Shown in pieces: positions 17,169 to 26,324 of a stretch of DNA of 35,123 bases (the stretch's first letter is position 1; the number at the start of each line of letters is the position of its first letter). Made by a program: the position numbers and the translations under genes. The notes below the pieces were generated by a model, which did not search any database, was not told the origin of the DNA, and worked only from the letters and a program-made list of their open reading frames with translations. Origin of the DNA: CAYMLL01 sp964390645 (GTDB lineage: Bacteria; Planctomycetota; UBA8108); the NCBI GenBank assembly GCA_964390645.1, contig CAYMLL010000036.1, forward strand, positions 1 through 35,123, read 5' to 3'.

Positions 17169-20100
17169 ATGCATCGAACACCGACCGCCTCCGTCGTCAC
17201 GGTGCTGACGCTCCTCGCCGGCACCGCTCTGGCAAACGGCAATCGCCTCGCCTACCTCGACACCGACGATCCGTACTACGTCGGACGGGACTTCCCGCGC
17301 CTGACGACACCACAGTGGCTCGGGGACGAGGGCGTCGAGGCGGCGGTGATCCTGTCGATCGACGACATGCGCGACGTCGTCCGGTACGAGGCCTTCCTGC
17401 GGCCGATCCTCGAGCGCCTGAAGAAGATCGACGGCACCGCCCCGGTGTCCATCATGACGTGCTCGGTGCCGCCGGATCATCCGCATCTTCAGACCTGGCT
17501 GGCAGAGGGGCTCAGCATCGACGCGCACACTGTGGACCACCCGTGCCCCATCCTGGAGAGGGGCGACTTCGCGGGTGCCAAGTCGACCTACGATCGCTGC
17601 GTCGAGCTGCTGTCGGCGATCCCGGGGAGCGAGCCGGTCGCGTTCCGGACCCCGTGCTGTGACTCACTGAACACACCGAGCCCGCGCTTCTACGCCGATG
17701 TGTTCAACTCGCGCACGCCGACCGGGCGCCACCTCGTCATCGACTCGTCAGTCTTCAATATCGCGACGGCCGACGACCCCGAGCTGCCGAGCGACCTCGT
17801 CATCGACGCCGACGGCCGGGAGAGATACCGCAAGTACGTGCCCTTCGCTTCCTTCGTCAACACCGTGGAGAACTACCCCTACCCGTGGATCATCGGCAAG
17901 CGCTGCTGGCAGCTGCCCTGCGCCACGCCATCGGACTGGCAGGCGCAGCACCTTCAGGGAAGCAACAACGATCTCACCGTGCGCGACATGCAGTCGTGCA
18001 TCGATGTGCACGTCCTCAAGCAGGGCATCTTCAGCCTCGTCTTTCACCCCCATGGCTGGATCCGCAACGACCAGGTCGTCGGGCTCATCGAGCACACCGT
18101 GAAGACGCACGGCGACAAGGTGAGATTCCTCACCTTCCGGTCGGCCGCCGAGCGTCTGCAGGAGCATCTCCTCGCGGGTCAGGCCCTGCGCGCGAAGGAC
18201 GGAGGCTGGAACGGCGCCCTGCTCGCGGACCTCGACGCCGACGGCTGGCTCGACGTCGTCATCGGCAACGAGGCGCTGCGGACGACGCGTCGCTGGTCGC
18301 CCGACCGGCGCGCCTGGGAAGACGGCGCGCTGCCGGTCCGGCTGGTGCACACGCATGCGGAAGGGCACTCGCATCCGGCCGGTGTGCGCTTCGGTGTGCT
18401 CTCACCCGAAGGTCACGCCTCGATGCTCGTGCGCAACGACGAGGAGAGCGGCGGCTGGCACTTCGATGGCGGGCGCTGGGTCGAGGACGCGACGCTGCTC
18501 GCCGGCCTCGAGATCGACGGCGATCCGGTGTTCACGAGCCGCCAAGGAGTCGACCGGGGCGTCCGTCTGCGCGACCTCGACGGTGACGGTGTCTGCGAGC
18601 TCGTCGTGGCCAACCCGACGCGCGGTGCGGTGTTTCGACGCGATCTCGTCGCGAAACGCTGGGTAAAGCTCCCCTACGGCCTTCCCGACGGCGCGCTGAT
18701 CGTCGACGCGAAGGGACAGGACGCCGGGCTGCGCTTCGTGGACGTCGACGAGGACCTGCAGGACGACATCGCCTTCTCGAACGAGACTCGCTACTCGCTC
18801 CACCTATTCGATTCGCTCGAGACGGGCTGGACACGACGCGTCACATCCGCCAGGCGCTCGGAGAACGACACCGACGTGGCGCTTCCATCCTTCGTTCGCA
18901 ACGGCAGCAGCCGTGGCGTGTTCTTCCACTCGCGACACGTGTGGCTGCAAAACGAGGACACGGCGGGCCTGCCGAACCTCGTCGACCGACGCTCCTTCGT
19001 CCAGCTCCTCGATCCACTGGAGCCGGCGGCAAAGTCCCCCGCCGCATCGCTCGCGTCGATGAAGACGCGACCGGGACTCGTCGTCGAGCTGATGGCCGCC
19101 GAACCGCTGGTGCGGGACCCGGTAGCCTTCGACTGGAGCGTCGACGGCCGGCTCTGGGTCGCCGAGATGCACGACTACCCCCTGGGCGCCGACGGCGAGT
19201 CCGAGGGAGGCGGCCGCGTCGTCGTTCTCGAGGACACGAGCGGCGACGGCAAGTACGACCGCTCGACCGTTTTCCTCGAGGGTTTGAGCTTCCCGACCGG
19301 TGTTCGCCCCTGGGGAAAGGGCGTGCTGATCACGTCGGCACCGGACATCGTCTACGCTGAGGACCGCGACGGCGACGGCAAGGCGGACCACCGCGAGGTG
19401 CTCTACAGCGGATTCGGGCTCGGCAACCAGCAGCACCGCGTCAACACCCTCGTCTGGGGGCTCGACGGCTGGATCCACTGCGCGAACGGCGACTCCGGCG
19501 GGGTCATCACCTCGACCAGGAGTGGCGCGAAGGTCGACATCCGCGGCCACGACTTCCGCATCCGGCCGGACGGCGGCGAGATCGCCCTCGTGACCGGACA
19601 GACTCAGTTCTCCACGACGCGCGACGACTGGGGCAGCTGGTTCGGCTGCAGCAACCCGAACCCGATGTTCCACTTCGTGCTGGCGGACCGCTACCTGCGC
19701 CGCAACCCTCACCTGAAGCCTCCGAGCGTGCGCCCTCACGTGGCGCCGCCGGCCGGCCGTGTCCACCCGCTCAGCCGTACGCTTCCGCGCTACAACGACC
19801 AGCACATGGCGAACCGCTTCACGTCAGCGTGCGGCCTGACGATCTACCGCGACGTGCTGATGGAGGAAGAACTCGGGGCACCCCCCGGAGAATCCGGAAC
19901 CCTCCCGCAGAGCAACGCCGCCACCGCCTTCGTCAGCGAGCCGGTGCACAACCTGGTTCACCGCATCGTGCTGGAGCCGCGAGGCGTGACCTTCACATCC
20001 CGTCGCGCCCCGGGCGAGGAGAGCTCCGAGTTCCTCGCCTCGAGCGACAACTGGTTCCGTCCGACGATGCTGCGCACTGGACCGGACGGCGCGCTGTGGA

Positions 20101-22397
20101 TCGCCGACATGTACCGTGCGGTCATCGAGCACCCGCAGTACTTCTACGAGGGCAACTTCAAGAAGCTCAAGGTGCGAGCCGGCGACGGGCTCGGACGCAT
20201 CTGGCGGGTCCGTTCCGCGAGGGTGAAACCGCGACCGCTCGTCTCGACCGGGCTGGTCGACGCGTCGGTCGAGCGACTCGTCGAGAGCCTCCGGAGCGAC
20301 AGCGGATGGGTGCGTGACATGGCGCACCAGATGCTGGCGAGAAGCACTCCGCCGGGCGCCGCCGAGAAAATCGCGTCTGAGCTGCAAGGCAAGATGTCTC
20401 CCCCGGCGAGGGTGCAGATGCTCTGCGCGCTCGATGCCGTACGTACGCCGGCGAACACCGGAAGGGTGGTCGCCGCGCTCGACGCGGCGCTCGGGGATAC
20501 GCACCCCGGAGTGCGCCGCAACGCCGTGCGGCTGACCGAGCCCCTGCTGCGACTCTCCGCGGGCGCCACCCTGCGCCGCAAAGTACAAGCGCTCGCGGAG
20601 GATCCGGACCCGCTCGTGCGTCTTCAGGTCGCATGCAGTCTCGGGGAGTGTCCCGACGATCCCGCCGTCGGCGCGACTCTGGCGAAGATGGCCGCGCGCC
20701 ACGCCGAGGACACGTACCTGCGCACGGCGGTCCTCGGCTCCGCTCCCGCCCACGCCGCCGCGATGCTCAGCGGGCTCCTCGCCCTCCACGGCAGCGGGGA
20801 GTTCGACGAGGGCTCCGTCCTCGGCCTCATCGAGGAGCTCTTCCCCCTCGTCGTCGAGAAGACGCCGGACGCGCTGGTCAGGGCGGTCGGCCGGATCCTG
20901 TCGCGTCAGCGCGACGGCGCACCCTTCCGTCCGCTCGAGCTCAACGTCGTCACCGCGCTGATCGACGCCGGCCGACACGGTGGTCGATCACTCGCCAGGG
21001 AGGTGCGCAAGTCGCTCTTTCCCGACGTCCTCGACCGCAGCCTCGACACCGCACGCGCAGCGATCACCGACCGGGGCCGGAAGCCGGAGATGAGACTCGC
21101 CTCCGTGCGCCTGCTCGGCCGCAGCACCTGGGGCCGACGGGAAGACGATCCCGGGCGAGTTCGAGACGACCTCGAGGCTCTGGCCTCCCTGCTGGGTGCG
21201 AGGACCGCCCCCTCGCTGCAGCGGGCGGCCATCGAGAGCATCGTGATGTTTCCCGGCGACACCGGGCCCAGGCGCCTTCTCGAAGGCTGGAGAATCTCCT
21301 CCCCCGCTCTGCGCACCGGCATCCTCGACGCTCTCCTCGCCCGACCGGAGTGGACGACACGGCTGCTCGACGCCATCGAAGGTGGCACCATCACCGGCGG
21401 CGAGCTCGGCCCGAGCCACCGACGCCGCCTGCTCGAGAGTCCGGCCGGCGACGCCCGCAAACGTGCCGAGAGGCTGTTCGGCCGTATCTCGCCGGACCGC
21501 GCATCCGTCATCGCGAGGTACTCGGAGGTGAAGGAGCTCGACGGCGATCCCGAACGCGGGCTCGTCGTCTTCGAGAAGCGCTGCGCCCCCTGCCACCGGC
21601 TCGCCGGGACCGGCCACGTCGTCGGGCCGGATCTGGAGGCTCTCGTCGACAAGTCCGACGAGTTTCTCCTGGTGTCGATCTTCGACCCCGACCGCAGCGT
21701 CGAGACGAAGTACGCGCAGTACACCGCGATCCTGAACGACGGCAGGACGATCGCCGGCATGATCGCGGAGGAGACCGGGCCGAGCGTGACGCTCCTGGAG
21801 CAGGAGGGCAAGCGCACGGTCGTGCTCCGACGCGACATCCTCCGCCTCGAGTCATCCGGCAAGTCCTCGATGCCCGAGGGGCTGGAGAAGGACCTGACGA
21901 TCCACGAGGTTGCCGACGTCATCGCGACGCTGCAGGCGCAGCTGCCACCGCGGCGCGAGTTCCCGGGGAACGAGCCGCGTCTGATCACCGCGGGCCCCGA
22001 AGGGCTGCTCGATCTGCCCGTCGGGGCCGCGTCGATCCACGGCTCCTCGATCCGTCTGGAGGCGAAGTACGGCAACCTCGGCTTCTGGGAAGGCGAGGAC
22101 GACCGGGCGATCTGGCAGGTCGACGTCCCCCTCGCCGGCCGTTACGAGGTGACGCTCCACTGGGCGCTACCCGACGACAGCCGCGGCAACACGGCGCTCC
22201 TGGAGTCACGCGGCCGCCGCCTCGAACACACCGTGGCGAGCACCGGCAGCTGGGATGTCTACAGGAAGGCGAGGGTCGGCGAGATCACGCTGAAGTCCGG
22301 TCGACAGCGCCTCGTGTACCGGTCGAAGGGGCCGGTGAAGGGCTACCTCATCGACCTCAAGGGGCTCGAGCTCCGCCCGTCCAGCGCCCCCCGTTGA
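17169..22397 (+). CDS. Secreted fusion: polysaccharide deacetylase, FG-GAP, PVC-type dehydrogenase, HEAT, CxxCH haem domain
   Basis: This 1742-residue exported protein joins several modules. A signal peptide (1-22, cleavage after ALA) leads to a NodB-like polysaccharide deacetylase (about 55-340) with motif 1 SIDDMRD (Asp65/Asp66), motif 2 HTVDH (His120, His124), motif 3 FRTPCC (Arg160) and a LVFHPHGW motif near 293-297. FG-GAP/VCBS calcium-binding repeats follow (about 345-620; DLDADGWLDVV, DLDGDGVCELVV, DVDEDLQDDI). Residues of about 630-1015 are the PVC-type membrane-bound-dehydrogenase beta-propeller (AFDWSVDGRLWVAEMHDYP, NTLVWGLDGWIHCANGDSGG, GALWIADMYR). HEAT-like repeats fill about 1020-1440. 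A c-type haem domain has CAPCH (1472-1476) and the probable distal ligand Met1568 in SMPEGL. The end (about 1600-1740) is a beta-sandwich that may bind carbohydrate. The last four modules are standard in planctomycetes; the deacetylase front end is unusual. Probable role: deacetylating and oxidising a polysaccharide in the periplasm. Confidence 0.88.
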   Translation: MHRTPTASVVTVLTLLAGTALANGNRLAYLDTDDPYYVGRDFPRLTTPQWLGDEGVEAAVILSIDDMRDVVRYEAFLRPILERLKKIDGTAPVSIMTCSVPPDHPHLQTWLAEGLSIDAHTVDHPCPILERGDFAGAKSTYDRCVELLSAIPGSEPVAFRTPCCDSLNTPSPRFYADVFNSRTPTGRHLVIDSSVFNIATADDPELPSDLVIDADGRERYRKYVPFASFVNTVENYPYPWIIGKRCWQLPCATPSDWQAQHLQGSNNDLTVRDMQSCIDVHVLKQGIFSLVFHPHGWIRNDQVVGLIEHTVKTHGDKVRFLTFRSAAERLQEHLLAGQALRAKDGGWNGALLADLDADGWLDVVIGNEALRTTRRWSPDRRAWEDGALPVRLVHTHAEGHSHPAGVRFGVLSPEGHASMLVRNDEESGGWHFDGGRWVEDATLLAGLEIDGDPVFTSRQGVDRGVRLRDLDGDGVCELVVANPTRGAVFRRDLVAKRWVKLPYGLPDGALIVDAKGQDAGLRFVDVDEDLQDDIAFSNETRYSLHLFDSLETGWTRRVTSARRSENDTDVALPSFVRNGSSRGVFFHSRHVWLQNEDTAGLPNLVDRRSFVQLLDPLEPAAKSPAASLASMKTRPGLVVELMAAEPLVRDPVAFDWSVDGRLWVAEMHDYPLGADGESEGGGRVVVLEDTSGDGKYDRSTVFLEGLSFPTGVRPWGKGVLITSAPDIVYAEDRDGDGKADHREVLYSGFGLGNQQHRVNTLVWGLDGWIHCANGDSGGVITSTRSGAKVDIRGHDFRIRPDGGEIALVTGQTQFSTTRDDWGSWFGCSNPNPMFHFVLADRYLRRNPHLKPPSVRPHVAPPAGRVHPLSRTLPRYNDQHMANRFTSACGLTIYRDVLMEEELGAPPGESGTLPQSNAATAFVSEPVHNLVHRIVLEPRGVTFTSRRAPGEESSEFLASSDNWFRPTMLRTGPDGALWIADMYRAVIEHPQYFYEGNFKKLKVRAGDGLGRIWRVRSARVKPRPLVSTGLVDASVERLVESLRSDSGWVRDMAHQMLARSTPPGAAEKIASELQGKMSPPARVQMLCALDAVRTPANTGRVVAALDAALGDTHPGVRRNAVRLTEPLLRLSAGATLRRKVQALAEDPDPLVRLQVACSLGECPDDPAVGATLAKMAARHAEDTYLRTAVLGSAPAHAAAMLSGLLALHGSGEFDEGSVLGLIEELFPLVVEKTPDALVRAVGRILSRQRDGAPFRPLELNVVTALIDAGRHGGRSLAREVRKSLFPDVLDRSLDTARAAITDRGRKPEMRLASVRLLGRSTWGRREDDPGRVRDDLEALASLLGARTAPSLQRAAIESIVMFPGDTGPRRLLEGWRISSPALRTGILDALLARPEWTTRLLDAIEGGTITGGELGPSHRRRLLESPAGDARKRAERLFGRISPDRASVIARYSEVKELDGDPERGLVVFEKRCAPCHRLAGTGHVVGPDLEALVDKSDEFLLVSIFDPDRSVETKYAQYTAILNDGRTIAGMIAEETGPSVTLLEQEGKRTVVLRRDILRLESSGKSSMPEGLEKDLTIHEVADVIATLQAQLPPRREFPGNEPRLITAGPEGLLDLPVGAASIHGSSIRLEAKYGNLGFWEGEDDRAIWQVDVPLAGRYEVTLHWALPDDSRGNTALLESRGRRLEHTVASTGSWDVYRKARVGEITLKSGRQRLVYRSKGPVKGYLIDLKGLELRPSSAPR

Positions 22398-22462
22398 CCT
22401 CGAGATCCCCGATCGTTCAGGAGCCTGGCCAGGCCCCGGCGGATCACCCGCACCGGAAAAGG

Positions 22463-22491
22463 TTCCTGACGGCATGTCGCGCTGGTATGCT
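22463..22491 (+). promoter_or_regulatory. Candidate promoter for the PQQ sugar dehydrogenase
   Basis: TTCCTG (22463-22468) and TATGCT (22486-22491) are separated by 17 bases. Transcription would begin near 22498, a leader of about 29 bases before ATG 22527. Confidence 0.45.
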
Positions 22492-22526
22492 CGTAGCTGA
22501 TAGCCAAATCCGGAGATCGACGCGCC

Positions 22527-24350
22527 ATGCGGTCCCTTGCAGCGCTCCTCGTCAGCTTCATCATCGCCACGGATTGCCGGCCCGTCCGGGCGCAGCCCTT
22601 CGATTGCGACGGCGTCGCGACCGCGGTCGGCGAGAGCGTCCGGCTCGAGCTCATCGCTTCGAGGCTCAACGATCCGGTCGACATCGTCGCGGACCCACTC
22701 GGCGGCGATCGACTCTTCCTCGTCGAGCAGATCGGCCGTATCCGCATCGTCGACCTCGCCGACCCGACGGCGCCCCACGACCTCTTCCTCGACATCCGTT
22801 CCCGCGTGCGCTACGGCGGCGAGCGCGGTCTGCTCGGACTGGCGTTCCACCCGGACTACGCGCAGAACGGCTACCTCTTCGTCAACTACACTCGCAACCC
22901 GAACGGATCGACCATCGTCGCCCGCTACGAGACGAGCGCGAATCCGGACCTCGCCGACGCCGGCTCGGAGAGACTTCTCCTCACGATCAATCAGCCCTTC
23001 GGCAACCACAACGGCGGACAGCTGCAGTTCTCGCCTCGCGATCACCACCTCTACATCGGCACGGGCGACGGCGGCTCCGGCGGCGATCCGCGGAACCACG
23101 GACAGAACCCCGGCAGCCTGCTCGCCAAGATGCTGCGCATCGATGTCGACTCCGGAGATCCGTACGGGGTTCCGGACGACAACCCGTTCGTCGGTGTCGC
23201 CGGCGTGCGCGATGAGATCTGGGCGCTCGGCGTCCGCAACCCGTGGCGCTTCAGCTTCGATCCGCTGACGCACGACCTCTACATCGCCGACGTGGGCCAG
23301 AACGCGTGGGAGGAGATCATCTTCCAGCCCGCGGAGTCCGAGGGGGGCGAGAACTACGAGTGGCGAGTGCGCGAGGCCAACCACGGCTACAGCAGCTCGA
23401 CGTCGTACGGCCCGGGCATCCGCCAGGGCGCGGTGTTCGAGTACCGCCACTCCGGCGGCGCGGTGCGGGGATCCTCGATCTCCGGCGGTGTCGTCTACAG
23501 GGGCTGCTCGATGCCGGACCTGTCCGGACGCTACTTCTTCGCCGACTACACGGCCCACTGGGTCCGCAGCTTCCGCATCCGCAACGGCAACGTCGTGGAG
23601 ACGGTGAATCACACCGCGGCGATGAACGCCAGCGTGGCGGGGAGCGTCCGGAGCCCCGTCGCCTTCGGCCACGACACGCGCGGCGAAATCTACCTGCTCG
23701 ATCACCAGAACGTCTCCTCGAGCGCTGACGGCCGGCTCTACAAGATCGTTCCGGCGCAGCTGCCGAACAACCCACCGAGCGCTCGCATCGTGACCGAGCC
23801 CGAGCCTCCCGTGGTGGCGCTGGCGGACGACGGCGCCGAGGTGCTTCTCGACGGCACGAGTTCGGACTCCGGCGACGCCGGCCAGGAGCTGACCTACTTC
23901 TGGGAAAAGATCAGCGGTCCGGAAGGCGACACCATCGGACGGCCGCGGAAGGAGTCGACGCTGGTCATGTTCACTCGCAGCGGCGAGTATCGCTACCGCC
24001 TGACCGTCGACGACGCCCACGAGAACGCCGCGTCGGAGGTCGACGTCACCGTCACCGAAGACTCCGGGACACCGCTGCTGCGCGGCGACGCGAACGCCGA
24101 CGGCGGCGCCGACATCAGCGACGGCACCTACATCCTCGGCACACTCTTCCTCGGCTTCGACCTGCCGACCTGCGCCGACGCGCTCGACGTGAATGACACC
24201 GGCACGGTCGACGTCAGCGACGCCGTGGCGCTCTTCAACTACCTCTTCCTGGGCGGTGTCGCACCCGCCGATCCCGGAGACGCCCGGTGCGGGCCCGACC
24301 CGACGGACGAGGACGGTCTGGGCTGCGAGAGCTTTCCGCCCTGCGCGTGA
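22527..24350 (+). CDS. Secreted PQQ-dependent sugar dehydrogenase (GSDH type) with dockerin-like tail
   Basis: The protein (607 residues) has a signal peptide (1 to about 26, ending VRA before QPFD) and a glucose/sorbosone dehydrogenase six-bladed propeller (about 35-405). Family features are ERGLLGLAFHPDY (about 94-106), the catalytic-His segment FGNHNGGQLQFSP (His161), GTGDGGSGGDP, LGVRNPWRFSFDP (about 235-247), DVGQNAWEEI and SGGVVYRGCSMPDLSGRYFFADY. Such enzymes oxidise aldoses with PQQ and calcium. A PKD/REJ-like beta domain follows (about 415-510). The C-terminus (about 517-607) carries two EF-hand-like loops, DANADGGADISD and DVNDTGTVDVSD, each followed by an LFLG helix, then a Cys-containing tail (CGPDPTDEDGLGC). 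It lies 129 bases behind the deacetylase-dehydrogenase fusion and may act on the same sugar substrate, although it appears to have its own promoter. Confidence 0.92.
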   Translation: MRSLAALLVSFIIATDCRPVRAQPFDCDGVATAVGESVRLELIASRLNDPVDIVADPLGGDRLFLVEQIGRIRIVDLADPTAPHDLFLDIRSRVRYGGERGLLGLAFHPDYAQNGYLFVNYTRNPNGSTIVARYETSANPDLADAGSERLLLTINQPFGNHNGGQLQFSPRDHHLYIGTGDGGSGGDPRNHGQNPGSLLAKMLRIDVDSGDPYGVPDDNPFVGVAGVRDEIWALGVRNPWRFSFDPLTHDLYIADVGQNAWEEIIFQPAESEGGENYEWRVREANHGYSSSTSYGPGIRQGAVFEYRHSGGAVRGSSISGGVVYRGCSMPDLSGRYFFADYTAHWVRSFRIRNGNVVETVNHTAAMNASVAGSVRSPVAFGHDTRGEIYLLDHQNVSSSADGRLYKIVPAQLPNNPPSARIVTEPEPPVVALADDGAEVLLDGTSSDSGDAGQELTYFWEKISGPEGDTIGRPRKESTLVMFTRSGEYRYRLTVDDAHENAASEVDVTVTEDSGTPLLRGDANADGGADISDGTYILGTLFLGFDLPTCADALDVNDTGTVDVSDAVALFNYLFLGGVAPADPGDARCGPDPTDEDGLGCESFPPCA

Positions 24351-24716
24351 GGCGAGCGCCACCGAGCCGTGCGTCCACGGCCGGTAGCGCAGGTGACGCC
24401 GCTCCGGCTCGGCTCACCACGCCGGCGTCGCGGAGCGCGATACGCGATCGACCCGCTGCAGCGCGCGGGACCGATCGAAGGTCCGCGGAGCGCCGTGGGG
24501 ACCGCGGTGGAACGGTGCGGAGCAAGCTTCCGCTGCCGCTGCCGGGACCCGGGCAGGAGCGCAGACCCACCCGTCATCGCTGGACCGGTCGACGTCGAAA
24601 CGGAACGGAAGCCGCCGAGGTTCCGGGGAGAGCTCCCGCCCTGCTTCCCGGGCAACCGGCACCACCGGACGGCGACACCACGTCTCCGGCTCGATCTTGC
24701 CGACCTTGCCTCGCGG
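24351..24716. other. Convergent intergenic region
   Basis: This gap lies between two converging genes, so it should hold transcription ends. I see no convincing gene: open frames here have no start signal or recognisable content. The only structure noted is GACGCCG (24395-24401) matched by CGGCGTC (24423-24429) across a 21-base loop, with no T-tract. It may serve as a weak bidirectional terminator. Confidence 0.4.
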
Positions 24717-25895
24717 TCAGCAGGACTCGTAGCTGCACTCCACCAGCTCATCCTCCTGCGGGTCGGAACCACAGTCCGTCGCTCCCGGCGCCGCGGGAGG
24801 CGCCCCCTGCTGGAAGAGGTGCTGCAGCACTAACACCGCGTCCGTCAGGTTCGCCGCGCCGTTGTCATCGCTGTCGGCGGCGTCCTGGCAGCCAGGGGAA
24901 GGTCCCTGCTGGAAGAGCCAGTTGAGCACGTTGACCGCGTCCGTAAGGTTGACCTCGCCGTTGTCGTCGCTGTCGCCTCTGCGGAACACCGGGTCTTGAT
25001 TCTCCAGCGTGATCGCGCACTCCGGCGGCTCGTTCTCGTCGCCCTCGCACTGCTGACCGTTCATGTACGCGACGACGCGATAAGTCAGCTCGACGCCTCT
25101 GGGGGGATCGAGATCGCTGTAGAGGCTCGAGCTCGGCGTCCTCGGCTGGCCGATGACCTCTCCGTCGCGAAGGATGTCGACCCGCTCGTAGGGAGGGGGA
25201 CGCAGAGGAGCGCGCCACGTGATCCGCACGCCCCCGCTCGAGCGCTCGCGGCAGGTCACGGCGATGGGGCAGAGATCGGAGGGGCTCCAGACCCGCAGCT
25301 GCGGAATCAGCGAGCAGTCGGAGCTCGCGAGCGTCGCGTTGTGCACCGAGATCGCGATAACGTTTTCGCCCTCCTGGAGCAGCTCCCGGTCCTCCGCATC
25401 GAGGGTGATCCACTCGGGGCTGGCGTTCACCTCGTGGTCGCCAGCAGCCGTGTCGAACTCCGCGGGGCCGCCTGCAGCCCCCATGCTTGCCGACCGCGCG
25501 AACTCGACGCCGTTGAGATAGGCGACGTACCCGTCGTCGTACTGGACGCCGAACTGCAGGACTCCGAGCTCCTCGATGAACTCGAGCTCGATCGTCTTGC
25601 GGACGAAGATCGTCCAGTAGTTCCCGCTCATGTCGTCGAGGATGGTCGCGTCGTCGCCGTCGCCGTAGCCGAAGCCCGAACCACCCTCCTCCCAGTCGAA
25701 GTCCTCGAACTCGAGCTCCTTCCAGTCGTCGGGAGGCGCCTCGGTGCCACGGAAGTAGACCCACGGATCCCCGACCTCGACCAGCATCTGCTGCGCCTCG
25801 ACGCGCACCGCAGCAGAGCAACCGAGCACCAGGACGGCCACGACGAGTGTCCAGAAGCCTCCCAAGGGGGCAAAACCGACACAACGAGCGCTCAT
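24717..25895 (-). CDS. Secreted jelly-roll/Fn3-like protein with dockerin-like tail
   Basis: This 392-residue exported protein has a signal peptide (about 1-34, ending VRVEA before QQ). Residues of about 36-200 form a jelly-roll-like domain with the W-x-Y-FRGTEAPPDDWKE opening, the GGSGFGYGDGDDATI core and LNGVEFARS, LQEGENVIAISVHN strands. This domain is frequent in planctomycete proteins beside lamin-tail and CotH domains; its ligand is unknown. Residues of about 205-290 look fibronectin-III-like. The C-terminus (about 304-392) is dockerin-like, with loops DSDDNGEVNLTD and DSDDNGAANLTD each followed by an LFQQG helix, and a CGSDPQEDELVEC tail. I chose ATG 25895 because GGAGG lies 8 bases upstream (25908-25904) and a clean signal peptide follows; the longer frame to 26228 has neither. 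It may be surface attached through the tail. Confidence 0.8.
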   Translation of the reverse strand: MSARCVGFAPLGGFWTLVVAVLVLGCSAAVRVEAQQMLVEVGDPWVYFRGTEAPPDDWKELEFEDFDWEEGGSGFGYGDGDDATILDDMSGNYWTIFVRKTIELEFIEELGVLQFGVQYDDGYVAYLNGVEFARSASMGAAGGPAEFDTAAGDHEVNASPEWITLDAEDRELLQEGENVIAISVHNATLASSDCSLIPQLRVWSPSDLCPIAVTCRERSSGGVRITWRAPLRPPPYERVDILRDGEVIGQPRTPSSSLYSDLDPPRGVELTYRVVAYMNGQQCEGDENEPPECAITLENQDPVFRRGDSDDNGEVNLTDAVNVLNWLFQQGPSPGCQDAADSDDNGAANLTDAVLVLQHLFQQGAPPAAPGATDCGSDPQEDELVECSYESC

Positions 25896-26324
25896 TCCAT
25901 CGTCCTCCGACATCGAGAGGGAGTCCACCGCAACGGCACGGTCGGCGCCCGGCACCCACCCGGACAGCGCGACCTGGGACACTCTCCAGCATAACCACCG
26001 GGACGGCTCCGTGGAAGGGCGAGCCGGTAAGCCGCGGCCTCCGCCCGGACCGACGGTCGCCGGAAACTGACGAGAAGCCGGTCGAGCGTCGGAGGTCGCC
26101 ACGACCGTCGCACCGTCGAAGGCGCCGGCGTCCGTCGTCGAGCCAGCCTCGCGGTCGACGATGGCCCCGACGGGGGCCGCCGGCGAAGAGGAAGCCAGAC
26201 GTCGCGACACCGACGTCAACGACACCATCGTCGCAGCTCTCCGTGACGACGCCGGCGAGTCCGTCCGACCTCGCGGGCGCCTCGACCCGACCTTCGCACC
26301 GACACCGATTCCCGGACCGCGAGC
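25896..26324. other. Intergenic region upstream of the dockerin-tailed protein
   Basis: This gap lies between two minus-strand genes. Its left part holds the promoter candidate 25988-26016 and the GGAGG ribosome binding site of the 24717-25895 gene. In the rest, about 300 bases up to the dehydratase stop, I see no gene, repeat or clear terminator. An in-frame extension of the downstream gene covers most of it but lacks protein character. Confidence 0.45.
25988..26016 (-). promoter_or_regulatory. Candidate promoter for the secreted dockerin-tailed protein
   Basis: On the minus strand TTCCAC (26016-26011) and TATGCT (25993-25988) have a 17-base spacer, almost the same as TTCCTG-17-TATGCT before the sugar dehydrogenase. 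The leader would be about 86 bases. Confidence 0.45.

Noticed and set aside
22423..22434. Perfect 12-base palindrome GCCTGGCCAGGC after the giant fusion
   Set aside because: GC-rich palindromes of this length are common in such DNA, there is no T-tract, and it does not touch the -35 or -10 of the next promoter.
20633..23215. Plus-strand open frame of 860 codons in another frame
   Set aside because: It spans the end of the giant fusion and the start of the sugar dehydrogenase, is extremely Arg/Pro-rich and has no domains.
22206..24362. Minus-strand open frame of 718 codons
   Set aside because: It is antisense to the PQQ sugar dehydrogenase, whose motifs are unambiguous.
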